Assembly: GCA_035543055.1 (NCBI GenBank)
Contig: DATKKJ010000098.1
Coordinates: forward strand, 1-51,937
Length of the DNA: 51,937 nt
Reading direction: 5' to 3'
From: Terriglobales bacterium
GTDB lineage: Bacteria; Acidobacteriota; Terriglobia; Terriglobales; Acidobacteriaceae
Shown one piece after another: positions 14,639 to 23,546 of this stretch. A program made the position numbers and the translations under genes. Under the pieces are notes generated by a model, which did not search any database, had not been told where the DNA came from, and saw only the letters and a program-made list of their open reading frames with translations. Position 1 is the first letter of the stretch. Each line of letters opens with the position of its first letter.

Positions 14639-15163
14639 GTGAAGATGGCGGAGAACCCACAACTCGAACCGCAAGCGCAGCCGGCGGAAACCGCTGAACC
14701 ACAGGTTGCGCCAGAGGAGCAACTGCCCGAGTCGCAGTACTGCATCTTTCGGGCAGGGCGGGAGCGCTTCTCTCTGTCCGTGCTGGACGTCGAGGAAGTG
14801 GTGGAATGGCCGGCGGTGACGCGCATGCCGCTGTCGCCGGCGTTCCTGATGGGAATCTTCAACCTGCGCGGTTCCATCGTGCCGGTGATCGACATCGCCT
14901 TCACCGAAGGCCGGCGTCCGGACCTGCCCCCCAAGCACGTCGTGGTCGGCGTGCTGAAGGGAGATGGCGAGCGCGACGACCTGCGTTTGGGCATCGCCGC
15001 CGACGAAGTCATCGGGACTTACAGCACCAGCGAATCGCTCCTGGTGGACGAGGCCCCGAAGGATGTGCCGCACTGCTGCGGCATGCTGCGCCACGACGAT
15101 CGTCTGGCGCTGCACCTGGATTTGAAGAAAGTCACCGAGACGTTCCCCGTCCCGGTGATCTAG
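14639..15163 (+). CDS. cheW: CheW-like adaptor (PilI position)
   Basis: A 174-residue CheW with a 30-residue N-terminal tail rich in Glu, Gln and Pro, followed by the conserved fold: YCIFRAGRERFSLSVLDVEE, LSPAFLMGIFNLRGSIVPVI and GIAADEVIGTYS. Start at GTG 14639, directly after the TGA of the receiver gene, or ATG 14645. It should link the receptor at 15206 to the CheA at 17545. The stop codon at 15161-15163 lies at the beginning of a 7-bp-period repeat tract. Confidence 0.92.
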   Translation: MKMAENPQLEPQAQPAETAEPQVAPEEQLPESQYCIFRAGRERFSLSVLDVEEVVEWPAVTRMPLSPAFLMGIFNLRGSIVPVIDIAFTEGRRPDLPPKHVVVGVLKGDGERDDLRLGIAADEVIGTYSTSESLLVDEAPKDVPHCCGMLRHDDRLALHLDLKKVTETFPVPVI

Positions 15164-15190
15164 CCGGCAGCTAGGAGCTAGCCGCCGGTT
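15161..15190. repeat. 7-bp-period repeat tract overlapping a stop codon
   Basis: Degenerate heptamers TAGCCGG, CAGCTAG, GAGCTAG, CCGCCGG begin at the cheW stop codon. The same period occurs at six other loci in the window (24409, 26476, 35033, 36709, 45531, 47085). It lies in the 42-bp gap before the receptor gene. Confidence 0.6.
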
Positions 15191-15205
15191 GTACTTGGAG
15201 GCCGT

Positions 15206-16642
15206 ATGAAAGGTCGAGTGAATTCGACGATCTGGATGCTGGTCCTGGTGAACGTGGTCGCCATGGCCGCGATGCTGGGGCTGGGCTACGGAGCCGGAGC
15301 CTGGGCCAAGGGCCTGCCCATCCTGGACGCGGTGAGCGCGTCCAGCCAGGCGGGCATGCGCCTGCTGGGCGGGCTGCTGGTGCTCTTCATCGCCGCGGGC
15401 ATCACGTTCATCGTGCTGGGCAGCAAGGTGTCCAAGCCGGTGAAGGAGCTGACGGAGTTCTCCGAGCGTCTGGCGGCGGGCGATTACCGCGCCTCGGCCG
15501 ACATCGACTCGCAGGACGACTTCGGCTTCATCGCCCAGAACATGAACCGCACCGCGGAGAAGATCTCCAAAACGGTCTTCCACCAGGAGGCGCAGGAGAA
15601 CCTGCAGCGCTCGGTGACCGACTTCCTGACCATCGTCAGCCAGATCGCGCGCGGCGACCTGACCCTGCGCGGCAAGGTCACCAACGATGCGCTGGGCAAC
15701 GTGGTGGACTCGGTCAACTACATGCTCGACAACTTCACCAAGGTGCTGGAGCGCGTGCGCAAGGGCGCCCTCGACGTCTCCAGCAGCTCCAACCAGATCC
15801 TGGTGGCCTCCGAGCAGATGCTCAATGGCGCGGTGCAGCAGGACCAGGAGATCACCAACACCTCGTCGGCGGTGGAAGAGCTGACGGTGTCGATGAAGCA
15901 GGTGTCGAACAACGCCGAGGCGAGCGCCGAAGCCGCCCGCCGCGCGCTGGACGCCGCCGAGCAGGGCAACCGCGCGGTGCGCGACACGCTGGACGGCATG
16001 CAGCGCATCCGGGCGTCGGTGCAGGCCACGGCCAAGAAGATCAAGTCGCTGGGCGACCGCTCGCTGGAGATCAGCGAGATCATCAGCGTCATCAACGACA
16101 TCACCGAGCAGACCAACCTGCTGGCGCTCAACGCCGCCATCGAAGCGGCGCGCGCCGGCGAGGCCGGTCGCGGGTTCGCGGTGGTTGCCGACGAAGTCCG
16201 CAAGCTGGCCGAGCACTCGCGCAACGCCACCAAGGACATCGCCGCCCTGATCAAGGCCATCCAGGCGGAAACCAACGAGGCCGTGGTGGTCATGGAGGAG
16301 GGCACCAAGGAAGTGGAAGTCGGCGCCCGCCTGGCCGACCAGGCCGGCAAGGCGCTGGAAGCCATTTCGTCCGTCGTCCGCCAGTCGGCCGAGCTGGTGC
16401 AGGAGATCTCACTGGCTTCGAAGCAGCAGGTGCGCGGCACCGAAGGCGTGGCCAACGCCATGCAGATCATCTCCAACATCACGCGCCAGACCTCGCAGGG
16501 CGCCCGCCAGACGGCGCGCACCGTCGAAGAGCTGGTGAAGCTCTCCGAGCAATTGAACGAGGCCCTGTCGCAGTTCCGCGTCAGCACGGCCGCGGGTCCG
16601 GTCGAAGTGAAAGAACTCTCGGCCGCCATCAGCCGCCGGTAA
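15206..16642 (+). CDS. Methyl-accepting chemotaxis protein with minimal periplasmic loop
   Basis: A 478-residue receptor. TM1 covers about 8-30 and TM2 about 50-72, leaving only some 20 residues between them, so there is no room for a periplasmic ligand domain. A HAMP-like segment ([20 protein letters not shown]) and a second HAMP-like region ([20 protein letters not shown]) precede the signalling hairpin, whose tip is [20 protein letters not shown]. No C-terminal pentapeptide is seen. PilJ of Pseudomonas, which holds this position, has a larger periplasmic part. This receptor may sense membrane state, the cytoplasm or a partner protein. Start ATG 15206 with TTGGAGG upstream. Confidence 0.93.
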   Translation: MKGRVNSTIWMLVLVNVVAMAAMLGLGYGAGAWAKGLPILDAVSASSQAGMRLLGGLLVLFIAAGITFIVLGSKVSKPVKELTEFSERLAAGDYRASADIDSQDDFGFIAQNMNRTAEKISKTVFHQEAQENLQRSVTDFLTIVSQIARGDLTLRGKVTNDALGNVVDSVNYMLDNFTKVLERVRKGALDVSSSSNQILVASEQMLNGAVQQDQEITNTSSAVEELTVSMKQVSNNAEASAEAARRALDAAEQGNRAVRDTLDGMQRIRASVQATAKKIKSLGDRSLEISEIISVINDITEQTNLLALNAAIEAARAGEAGRGFAVVADEVRKLAEHSRNATKDIAALIKAIQAETNEAVVVMEEGTKEVEVGARLADQAGKALEAISSVVRQSAELVQEISLASKQQVRGTEGVANAMQIISNITRQTSQGARQTARTVEELVKLSEQLNEALSQFRVSTAAGPVEVKELSAAISRR

Positions 16643-16666
16643 ACCGAGGACAGGCGGGAAGGTCCC

Positions 16667-17548
16667 ATGGTGGAGAGGAACCAGGGCACGGTCAGCAGCC
16701 ACGAGTTGTCGGAGATCCGCGCGCTCATCGAGCAGCGCTCGGGCATCCACTTCGACGACTCGCGCGAGCGCTTTCTCATCGCCCGCGTGCGCGAGCACAT
16801 GAGCGACAAGCGCATGCTGCACGGGACCGACCTGATGCGCCTCATCCGCGGCTCCAACGTGGAATACGACGCCCTGGTGGAGCGGCTGCTCACCCAGGAA
16901 ACCTCCTTCTTCCGCTATCCCGCCGTGTTCGCCGCGCTAGAGCGCAAGGTACTGCCCGAACTGCACATGAAGAAGTTCTGGGAGAACCCGCGCAGCCTGC
17001 GCATCTGGTCGGCGGGTTGCGCTTCCGGCGAAGAGCCCTATTCCGTCGCTATCACCCTGGCGGAGTCGCTGGAATTCGCCGACGCCTGGAACATCCACAT
17101 CCTGGCCACCGATATCAGCAAGCAGGCGCTGCAGCATGCCGAGCGCGGTGTCTACCCCCGGCGCGAGCTGGCCAGCCTCGACCTGCGGCAGCTGGAGAAC
17201 TATTTCGTGCGGGTGGGCGACCAGTTCATGGTCAAGCCCCGCATCCGCAACATGGTCAGCTTCGCCCCGGTGAACCTGGCCAACGGCGTGTACATGGGAC
17301 GGTTCGACTGCATCTTCTGCATGAACGTCCTGATCTACTTCACCGAGGAGCGGCGCTCACAGGTCATCCAGCGCTTCTACGATTACCTCGAGCCCGGCGG
17401 TTATCTGTTCCTCGGCCACTCCGAGTCGGTGGCGCGGCTGCCGGTGAACTTCGAGACCACCGTGGCCGGCGACTGCCTCCTCTACCAGAGGCCCAACAGC
17501 AGCGTTGCGCGGCGCTCCAACGCAGCCGCTGCCCGGGAGAGCCTATGA
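16667..17548 (+). CDS. cheR: CheR-type methyltransferase (PilK position)
   Basis: A 293-residue chemoreceptor methyltransferase. N-terminal helical domain (ALIEQRSGIHFDDSRERFLI), then the SAM-binding motif IWSAGCASGEEPYSVAI, ILATDISKQAL and CIFCMNVLIYFTEERRSQVI. The C-terminal GYLFLGHSESVARLP is conserved in the family. It lies 24 bp after the receptor gene and overlaps the CheA start by 4 bp (ATGA). It is distinct in sequence from the CheR of cluster 1, so each array has its own adaptation enzyme pair. Confidence 0.94.
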   Translation: MVERNQGTVSSHELSEIRALIEQRSGIHFDDSRERFLIARVREHMSDKRMLHGTDLMRLIRGSNVEYDALVERLLTQETSFFRYPAVFAALERKVLPELHMKKFWENPRSLRIWSAGCASGEEPYSVAITLAESLEFADAWNIHILATDISKQALQHAERGVYPRRELASLDLRQLENYFVRVGDQFMVKPRIRNMVSFAPVNLANGVYMGRFDCIFCMNVLIYFTEERRSQVIQRFYDYLEPGGYLFLGHSESVARLPVNFETTVAGDCLLYQRPNSSVARRSNAAAARESL

Positions 17549-20500
17549 GCGCCCCGGGCCAGGATTTCGTCGAAGTCTTCCTCCAGGAAGCGTCCGAGCA
17601 CCTGCAGTTCCTGCGGGAGTACTCGGGGCTGCTGTTGGACCCTTATCCGGCGGCCGACGACTTGGACCGCCTGTACGTTTCCGCCCACACCCTGGGCGGC
17701 GCCTCGGCGATGTACGGCTTCCCGCTGTTCTCGGAGATCGCGGGCAAGCTGGCGCACATCTTCCAGTACGCGATGAATGCGACCATCGGAGCGGAAGCGG
17801 CCCCTCCGCTGGTCGAATTCATCTCGGAAGCGGTGGCGGTACTGGAGTCGGACCTGCTGATGATCAGCGCCACCGGAGGCGAAGCCGCCGAAGACATCAC
17901 CGCCTTCAAGCAGAAGTATCCCTTCGCCTTCACCGGGCCCACGCCGGAGGAGCGAGAGAAGGAAGCGGCGCTGGAAGCGGCGGCGTCGGTCGAGCATCCG
18001 GCAGCGGCTCCGGAACCGCCGCCGCAGTTCGCCGAGCTGCCCCAGGACGGCGATGTGCCGCCCGAGATCCTCGAGTTCTTCGTGCCCGAGGCGGAAGAGC
18101 ACCTGCAAGTCGTCACCGATTGCCTGCTCTCCCTCGAAACCAATCCGAATCCCGAAGAGATCCACCGCCTGTTCCGGGCCATGCACACCATCAAGGGGTC
18201 GGCGGCACAGGTGGGGCTGCACCGCATCGCGCATGTCGCCCACCGGGCCGAGGACCTGGTGGGACGCCTGCGCGACGGTGAGCTGATGCCTTCCGCCCAG
18301 ATCGTGGACATCTGCCTGGAAGCGGTGGACACGCTCAAGAAGTTCCTCTACCGCCAGTGGCCTGACGACCAGGCGATGCAGTCGGCGGTGACGTCGCTGC
18401 TGACCCGCATCGCGCACCTGGCGCCGGAAGAGAGGGAACCTGCTGTCGCGGCAGCCGTGCCCACGCAGGTAGCCGAGACCTTGGTAGAGACGCCACTTGG
18501 GACGTCTTCTGAGACGCAGCAAGCTGCGTCTCTACCAGAACTTGCCGCCGAAGCCCAGACCCTTGCCGCTCAGGCCGCCGAACTCTCGCAAGAGCTGGAA
18601 GCCGCGCGCGCCCAGACCCAGGCCCTCCGTGCCGAGCTTGTGGAAGCCGCCAGGCCGGAGCCGGCAGTCGAATCCAAGGAAGCGGAGGCCGAGGCGGCCA
18701 AGAAAGAGCCCGCGGGCGTGCCGCAGTCCAAGTCCGTCCGCATCGCTCTGGAGCGCCTGGACCGCATGATGAATGCGGTCGGCGAACTGGTCATCAACCG
18801 TACCCGCATGGTGGGACGTCTCAACGAACTGGAGAAGCTGGCCGACGTGCTGAACTTCTCCAAGGCCCGCATGTCCGACAAGGTCGCCGAATTCCAGGAG
18901 AAGTACGAGTTCGGCCGCCTGGCGAGCGGCAACTTCGCTCCCACCCCGAAGCACGTCGATCCGTACCCGTTCTCCGGGGGCTACTCCAGCTATTCTCATT
19001 CCTTCGATCCCGCGCTGGCCGAGTTCAGCGAGCTGGAGATGGACCGCTACGACGACTTCAACATCCTCTCGCGCTCGCTGACCGAGATCTCCGCCGACAT
19101 CACCGAGGTGCTGACCCAGCTCGACGGCTTCGTGCGCCGCGTGGATTCCGACATCGACGAGTTCACCAAGCTGGCCCACCGCCTGCAGGATGAGATCACC
19201 CAGGCCCGCATGGTACCCATTGGCAACCTCTACACCCGCCTGACCCGCACCGTGCGCGACGCCGCCAAGGCCGCGGGCAAGCATGTGGAGCTCACCCTGG
19301 CCGGGGCCGAGACTGAGCTCGACAACAACATCATCCAGCAGATCTCCGACCCGCTCATCCACCTGGTGCGCAACGCGGTGGCCCACGGCATCGAGCGTCA
19401 CGACGACCGCTACGCCGCCGGCAAGCCTGACCAGGGCAACGTCGCGGTTCGCGCCTACCACCGCGGCAATCACATCTACATCGAGGTCGAGGACGACGGG
19501 CGGGGCATCGACTACGAGAAGGTCCGCAGCACCGCGGTCGAGAATAGCCTGGTCAGCGCGGAAGACGCTGCCAAGCTGGGCGAGCGCGACCTGCTCGAAC
19601 TCCTCTTCCACCCCGGCTTCTCAACCGCGCCGCGCAAGACGGAACTCGCCGGCCGCGGCGTCGGCCTGGACGTGGTGCGGGCCAACCTTTCGCAGCTGAA
19701 TGGCGAGATCGAGATCGAGACCCAGAAGGGAGTGGGCTCGCGCTTCACCCTCAAGGTCCCGCTCACCCTCATCATTTCCCAGGCGCTGTTCGTGCGCTGC
19801 GGCGAGAGCGTGTTCGCCCTGCCTTTGGCCTTCGTCGAAGAGATCCGCCGCCTGAAGGAGTCGGACATCGAGGAAGTCGGTGGCAAGCTGCTGACCAAGG
19901 TGCGCGACGTGGTCACCGAGGTGGTCCGGCTCGACCAGTCGCTCGGCCTGGAACGCGTCGAGCCGGTCAACGGCTACTACCGGCTGGTGATCGTCAATGT
20001 CGCAGGGCGGCAGGTTGGCGTGGTGGTCGAAGAGGTCATCCGCAAGGACGAGATCGTCATCAAGAGCCTGGGCGAGTACATGCGCAATGTGAAGCTGTTC
20101 CCCGGGGCCACCATCGCGCCCGACGGCAGCCTCATCCTGCTGATCGACGTCAACCGCCTGGTCGCCGGCGAATCCATCGAGCGGCGGCCGCTGATGACCA
20201 GCGCCACCGCGGCCCGCATCTTCGCTCCCGGCGCCGCCGCCGTGGCCCGCGGCGAGATCCCGGCGGAAGCCATCGACCAAGTGGCGCCCGAGAAAGTCGT
20301 CGTGCTGGCGGACGATTCCATCAGCGTCCGCAAGTTCGTGGGCCGCATGCTGGAGAAGGCCGGCTACCGCGTGCGCCTGGCGGCCGACGGTCTCGAGGCG
20401 TTAGAGATCGCAACCCAGAATCGCTGCGACCTGGTGATCACCGACCTGGAGATGCCGCGCACCAACGGCTACGAGCTGATGACCCACCTGCGGCAGCAAC

Positions 20501-20697
20501 CCGAGACCCGCTCCCTCCCGGTCATGGTGGTGACCTCGCGCGCCGGCGTCAAGCATCGCGAGCGCGCGCTCAAGGAAGGCGCATCGGCGTTCCTGACCAA
20601 GCCGGTGCAGGAAGACCAGTTCATTGCGGCGGTGGCGCAGCTGATCGGCAGCGCCGCCCCCGTGCACAAAGACGCTGCGGCCGAGACGGTGCCCTGA
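17545..20697 (+). CDS. cheA: CheA-type hybrid kinase with two HPt domains and a receiver (ChpA-like)
   Basis: A 1050-residue hybrid kinase. HPt1 near residue 49 (SAHTLGGASAMYG) deviates from the usual HTLKG. HPt2 near residue 214 is canonical (AMHTIKGSAAQVG). An Ala/Glu-rich coiled coil (about 320-395) follows, then a dimerisation domain with a long insert, the ATPase domain (HLVRNAVAHGIE, DDGRGIDYE, AGRGVGLDVV), a CheW domain and a C-terminal receiver (VLADDSISVRK, phosphoacceptor in VITDLEMPRTNG). Two HPt domains plus a receiver resemble ChpA/PilL, which has more HPt copies. The ATG at 17545 overlaps the CheR stop. A palindromic repeat is embedded in frame at 18483-18536. Confidence 0.94.
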   Translation: MSAPGQDFVEVFLQEASEHLQFLREYSGLLLDPYPAADDLDRLYVSAHTLGGASAMYGFPLFSEIAGKLAHIFQYAMNATIGAEAAPPLVEFISEAVAVLESDLLMISATGGEAAEDITAFKQKYPFAFTGPTPEEREKEAALEAAASVEHPAAAPEPPPQFAELPQDGDVPPEILEFFVPEAEEHLQVVTDCLLSLETNPNPEEIHRLFRAMHTIKGSAAQVGLHRIAHVAHRAEDLVGRLRDGELMPSAQIVDICLEAVDTLKKFLYRQWPDDQAMQSAVTSLLTRIAHLAPEEREPAVAAAVPTQVAETLVETPLGTSSETQQAASLPELAAEAQTLAAQAAELSQELEAARAQTQALRAELVEAARPEPAVESKEAEAEAAKKEPAGVPQSKSVRIALERLDRMMNAVGELVINRTRMVGRLNELEKLADVLNFSKARMSDKVAEFQEKYEFGRLASGNFAPTPKHVDPYPFSGGYSSYSHSFDPALAEFSELEMDRYDDFNILSRSLTEISADITEVLTQLDGFVRRVDSDIDEFTKLAHRLQDEITQARMVPIGNLYTRLTRTVRDAAKAAGKHVELTLAGAETELDNNIIQQISDPLIHLVRNAVAHGIERHDDRYAAGKPDQGNVAVRAYHRGNHIYIEVEDDGRGIDYEKVRSTAVENSLVSAEDAAKLGERDLLELLFHPGFSTAPRKTELAGRGVGLDVVRANLSQLNGEIEIETQKGVGSRFTLKVPLTLIISQALFVRCGESVFALPLAFVEEIRRLKESDIEEVGGKLLTKVRDVVTEVVRLDQSLGLERVEPVNGYYRLVIVNVAGRQVGVVVEEVIRKDEIVIKSLGEYMRNVKLFPGATIAPDGSLILLIDVNRLVAGESIERRPLMTSATAARIFAPGAAAVARGEIPAEAIDQVAPEKVVVLADDSISVRKFVGRMLEKAGYRVRLAADGLEALEIATQNRCDLVITDLEMPRTNGYELMTHLRQQPETRSLPVMVVTSRAGVKHRERALKEGASAFLTKPVQEDQFIAAVAQLIGSAAPVHKDAAAETVP
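18483..18536. repeat. REP-like palindrome inside the cheA coding region
   Basis: GGTAGAGACGC at 18483-18493 is mirrored by GCGTCTCTACC at 18526-18536, and a perfect 10-bp stem with a 2-nt loop lies within it (18511-18520/18523-18532). The same GTAGAGACGC core forms dispersed palindromes at 28107 and 50025. Here it stays in frame within the linker after HPt2, so the protein tolerates it. Confidence 0.7.
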
Positions 20698-20699
20698 TC

Positions 20700-21836
20700 A
20701 TGGCAGGCAAACGAATCCGGGTGTTGATCGTGGACGATTCGGCGTTCATGCGCAAGGTGCTGCAAAGCATCCTGACCGCCGAGCCCGACATGGAAGTGTG
20801 CGGGGAAGCGCGCGACGGGCGCGAAGCCTTGGCCCAGAGCGATGCCCTGTCTCCCGACGTCATCACCATGGACATTAACATGCCGCACATGGACGGGCTC
20901 CAGGCCACCGAGCTCATCATGTCGCAGAAGCCGCGGCCCATCCTGATCGTCAGCTCGGAGTCGCGCGAAGGCGCCGACACCACCCTCAAGGCGCTGGAGC
21001 TCGGGGCCATCGATTTCGTTGCCAAGCCCTCGGCCGGCGTGGACCTGGACATGAATTCGGTGCGCGCGGAATTGACCCGCAAGCTCAAGATGGCGGCCAA
21101 AGTGCGCGTGGTGCGCACCGCGGTGCGCAGCAAGCTCCAGCAAGAGATCGCGACCTCGGCGCCGCGGGTCGAGCCGGCGCCCATGCCACCGCGCCCGGCC
21201 CCGACCACTCCCGGGGCGGCGCTGGTCAGCCGGGCCAACGGCAAGTTCCCGGTCGTGGTCATTGCCTCCTCCACCGGCGGGCCCGCGACCCTGATGAAGT
21301 TCGTCCCTATGTTCCCCAAGGACTTTCCCGGCACTGTCATCTTGGTGCAGCACATGCCGGGGACCTTTACCTCGCAGTTCGCGCAGCAGTTGGGCGAGAT
21401 CGCGCAGATCAAGGTCAAGGACGCGGAGCAGGGCGAGATCCTGCAGCCCTCGACCTTCTACGTCTGTCCGGGCTCGCACCACCTGCGCATCACGCCCACC
21501 GGGCGCATCACCCTGGACAATGGCCCGCGCATCACCGGCTACCGGCCCTGCGCCGACGTTTCCATGGAGACGGCTGCCGCATTCGCCGGTCCCATGAGCA
21601 TCGCCGTCGTGCTCACCGGCATGGGCAATGACGCCTCCCTGGGCGTGCAGAAAGTGAAGGCCGCCGGCGGCCACGTGATCGCCCAGGACGAAAGCACCTC
21701 CGTGATCTTCGGCATGAACGCGGAAGCCATCAAGACCGGCTGCGTGGACCAGGTGCTCCCCTTGGACAATGTCTTTGCCGCCATCGAGAAGCGCGTGCTG
21801 TACGTTTTCGGCGCCGCGCGGGTAGGTGCCCTGTGA
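20700..21836 (+). CDS. cheB: CheB chemotaxis methylesterase (ChpB position)
   Basis: A complete CheB of 378 residues. The receiver has VLIVDDSAFMRK, phosphoacceptor in VITMDINMPHMDG and Lys in FVAKPS. A Pro/Ala linker leads to the catalytic domain with Ser in VVIASSTGGPATL, His in LVQHMPGTFTSQF and Asp in VLTGMGNDASLG, the complete triad known for the family. It starts 2 bp after the CheA stop. Together with the CheR at 16667 it should set the methylation state of the receptor at 15206. Confidence 0.95.
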   Translation: MAGKRIRVLIVDDSAFMRKVLQSILTAEPDMEVCGEARDGREALAQSDALSPDVITMDINMPHMDGLQATELIMSQKPRPILIVSSESREGADTTLKALELGAIDFVAKPSAGVDLDMNSVRAELTRKLKMAAKVRVVRTAVRSKLQQEIATSAPRVEPAPMPPRPAPTTPGAALVSRANGKFPVVVIASSTGGPATLMKFVPMFPKDFPGTVILVQHMPGTFTSQFAQQLGEIAQIKVKDAEQGEILQPSTFYVCPGSHHLRITPTGRITLDNGPRITGYRPCADVSMETAAAFAGPMSIAVVLTGMGNDASLGVQKVKAAGGHVIAQDESTSVIFGMNAEAIKTGCVDQVLPLDNVFAAIEKRVLYVFGAARVGAL

Positions 21837-22348
21837 GGATCGTCCGGGCCGAGACGCGCAAGCGGGTGCACCATGGCGAGCCGATGATTCTGTTCGCCGT
21901 GGGCGGCACCACCTTCGCCATCGCCGCCGCCGAGGTGGACGAGATCCGCGACCTCTCCGGCCTGGAGCCTCTGCACCCCGCGCACCTCGGGCCCAAGTTC
22001 GCCAAGTTCAAACACACCCTGCAGCGCGACGGGCGCACTTATTTCGTGGTGGACGCCAACACCCACTTCCGCGTGCTGCCCACGCGTCACACCCGCCTGC
22101 TGGTGCTGCGCGGCGCGCCCGCTGCTGTCCTGGTGGACGCCATCGACCGCATGACCGAGATCGCCAGCCTGCGCCCCCTGCCCAAGGCATTCGCCGGCGA
22201 GGAGCGTGATTGGTATCGTGGGCTGGCTCTCTTGAAGGAGGATGTCGTGCCCGTGGTGGCCCCGGGCGCTTTCCTTAGCAAGGCGGAGGGCATAGTCTTG
22301 AAGGCAGCGCTCGAGAAGCAGGCCGCGAAGGGAGCGGTCGCCGGATGA
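21833..22348 (+). CDS. Divergent CheW-like protein (ChpC position)
   Basis: A 171-residue CheW-fold protein: MILFAVGGTTFAIAAAEVDE, then RTYFVVDANTHFRVL and VLVDAIDRMTEIASLRPLP. The conserved loop NLRG of canonical CheW is replaced by LQRDGRT, so binding to CheA or receptors may differ. The GTG start at 21833 overlaps the CheB stop as GTGA. A basic helical tail (KAALEKQAAKGAV) ends the protein. In the pil-chp cluster the equivalent position holds ChpC, also an atypical CheW. Confidence 0.8.
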   Translation: MRIVRAETRKRVHHGEPMILFAVGGTTFAIAAAEVDEIRDLSGLEPLHPAHLGPKFAKFKHTLQRDGRTYFVVDANTHFRVLPTRHTRLLVLRGAPAAVLVDAIDRMTEIASLRPLPKAFAGEERDWYRGLALLKEDVVPVVAPGAFLSKAEGIVLKAALEKQAAKGAVAG

Positions 22349-22779
22349 CACGCACCTTCAAAGGCGAGCCGTCCTTCGTCCTCTTCCCCCTGGGGAAGAA
22401 GCGCTTTGCCTTGCCCGCCGGCGTCGTGACCGAACTGGCCCGCCCCGACCGCCTGCGGTCCTTCCCGCACACTACGCGGATGCTGGCTGGCGTGCTGTTG
22501 CGGCGCGGCCAGATCGTGCCGGTCTGCGACATCGCTCCGGTACTGGTGGGCGAAGATGCGGCGCCCCGCAAGTTCTTCCTCATCGCCAATCGCTACTTTG
22601 GAAACACCCGCGAGTGGACCGCCATCCCGGTCAGCGGCGAATGCGAATTGGCGAGCACCGAGTTGCTGCCGGTCACGGGCAAGCTCCCCCGGTACGTGAT
22701 CGGGTTGCTCTCGCTGGCGGATGAGATCGTGCAAGTCCTGGACCTGGGGCTGCTGCACGCAGCGGAGGCGACCGCATGA
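22345..22779 (+). CDS. Second divergent CheW-like protein
   Basis: A 144-residue CheW-fold protein: FVLFPLGKKRFALPAGVVTE, RMLAGVLLRRGQIVPVCDIA and YVIGLLSLADEIVQVLDLGL. It keeps the G-x-LLRRGQIVPV motif that aligns with the NLRG loop. It overlaps both neighbours by 4 bp (ATGA), so cluster 2 has three CheW-type proteins in addition to the CheW domain of CheA. It might form a distinct layer of the array or connect to another receptor. Confidence 0.8.
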   Translation: MTRTFKGEPSFVLFPLGKKRFALPAGVVTELARPDRLRSFPHTTRMLAGVLLRRGQIVPVCDIAPVLVGEDAAPRKFFLIANRYFGNTREWTAIPVSGECELASTELLPVTGKLPRYVIGLLSLADEIVQVLDLGLLHAAEATA

Positions 22780-23546
22780 ACACCATGTCCGCTGAGGCGC
22801 CCAAGCTGCTGCTCATCGACAGCAACGTCTTCTTCGCCAGGCGCCTGTCCGATGCCCTGAAGTCCGAAGGCTTTGACGTGGAGCATTGCACCCAATCGGC
22901 CTACGCCCTGACCATGCTGGAGTGGAACACGCCCTCCGCCATCCTGTGCGCCACCAATCTGCGCGAGATGGGCGCCTACGAGATCCCGCGCATCCTGCAC
23001 TCCGACATCAAGACCGCGCACATCCCCATCATCGCCATGGGCGACGGCGGCGACCAGGCGCTGATGGAGGCGTTCCGCGCCGGCTGCGACGATTACGTGG
23101 ACCGCCGCCTCGGGCCTGAGCACATCGCCACCCACATCCGCACCTTCCTGAGGAGCCACACCGAGGGCTTCCAGCCGACGCAGATGCTGGGCGCCACCGA
23201 CACTGCGCTGAGCGGCAGCCTGTCGCATCTCGACCTGCCGGGTGTGGTGCAAATGCTTTGTCATTCCCGCCAGAGCGGGGCGCTGCACGTGAACAGCAGG
23301 CTCGTGGACGGCATCATCTTCTTCGATTCCGGCGACATCTCTCACGCCGAGGCCGGCGACATGATCGGCGACGACGCGGTGGTGCAGATCGTGAAATGCT
23401 GTAACGGCGAGGAGATTGGCGTGTACAAGTTCGTCCCCGGGGCCGCCGCCACCACCCGCACCGTCCTGCGCGGGGCCACCGAGCTCATGCTGGAAGCGCT
23501 GCGCGAGGTGGACGAAGACGCCAAGACCACCGAAGGAGGCGCATGA
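22776..23546 (+). CDS. Pseudo-receiver with DUF4388 (PatA-type) output domain
   Basis: A 256-residue protein. Residues 10-125 have a receiver fold (LLLIDSNVFFARRLSD) but the phosphoacceptor position reads AILCATNLREMG instead of the usual D-x-x-MP, so it is unlikely to be phosphorylated there. Residues 145-245 match the DUF4388/PatA N-terminal type (GSLSHLDLPGVVQMLCHSRQ, GALHVNSRLVDGIIFFDSG), common in Acidobacteria and Myxococcota signalling proteins. It is coupled to both neighbours by ATGA overlaps. It probably acts as a protein-interaction output or adaptor of the array. Confidence 0.82.
   Translation: MNTMSAEAPKLLLIDSNVFFARRLSDALKSEGFDVEHCTQSAYALTMLEWNTPSAILCATNLREMGAYEIPRILHSDIKTAHIPIIAMGDGGDQALMEAFRAGCDDYVDRRLGPEHIATHIRTFLRSHTEGFQPTQMLGATDTALSGSLSHLDLPGVVQMLCHSRQSGALHVNSRLVDGIIFFDSGDISHAEAGDMIGDDAVVQIVKCCNGEEIGVYKFVPGAAATTRTVLRGATELMLEALREVDEDAKTTEGGA

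Noticed and set aside
14255-16216. 653-codon minus-strand frame opposite CheY, CheW and the receptor
   Set aside because: Spans three real genes and their gaps; low-complexity His/Arg/Leu composition.
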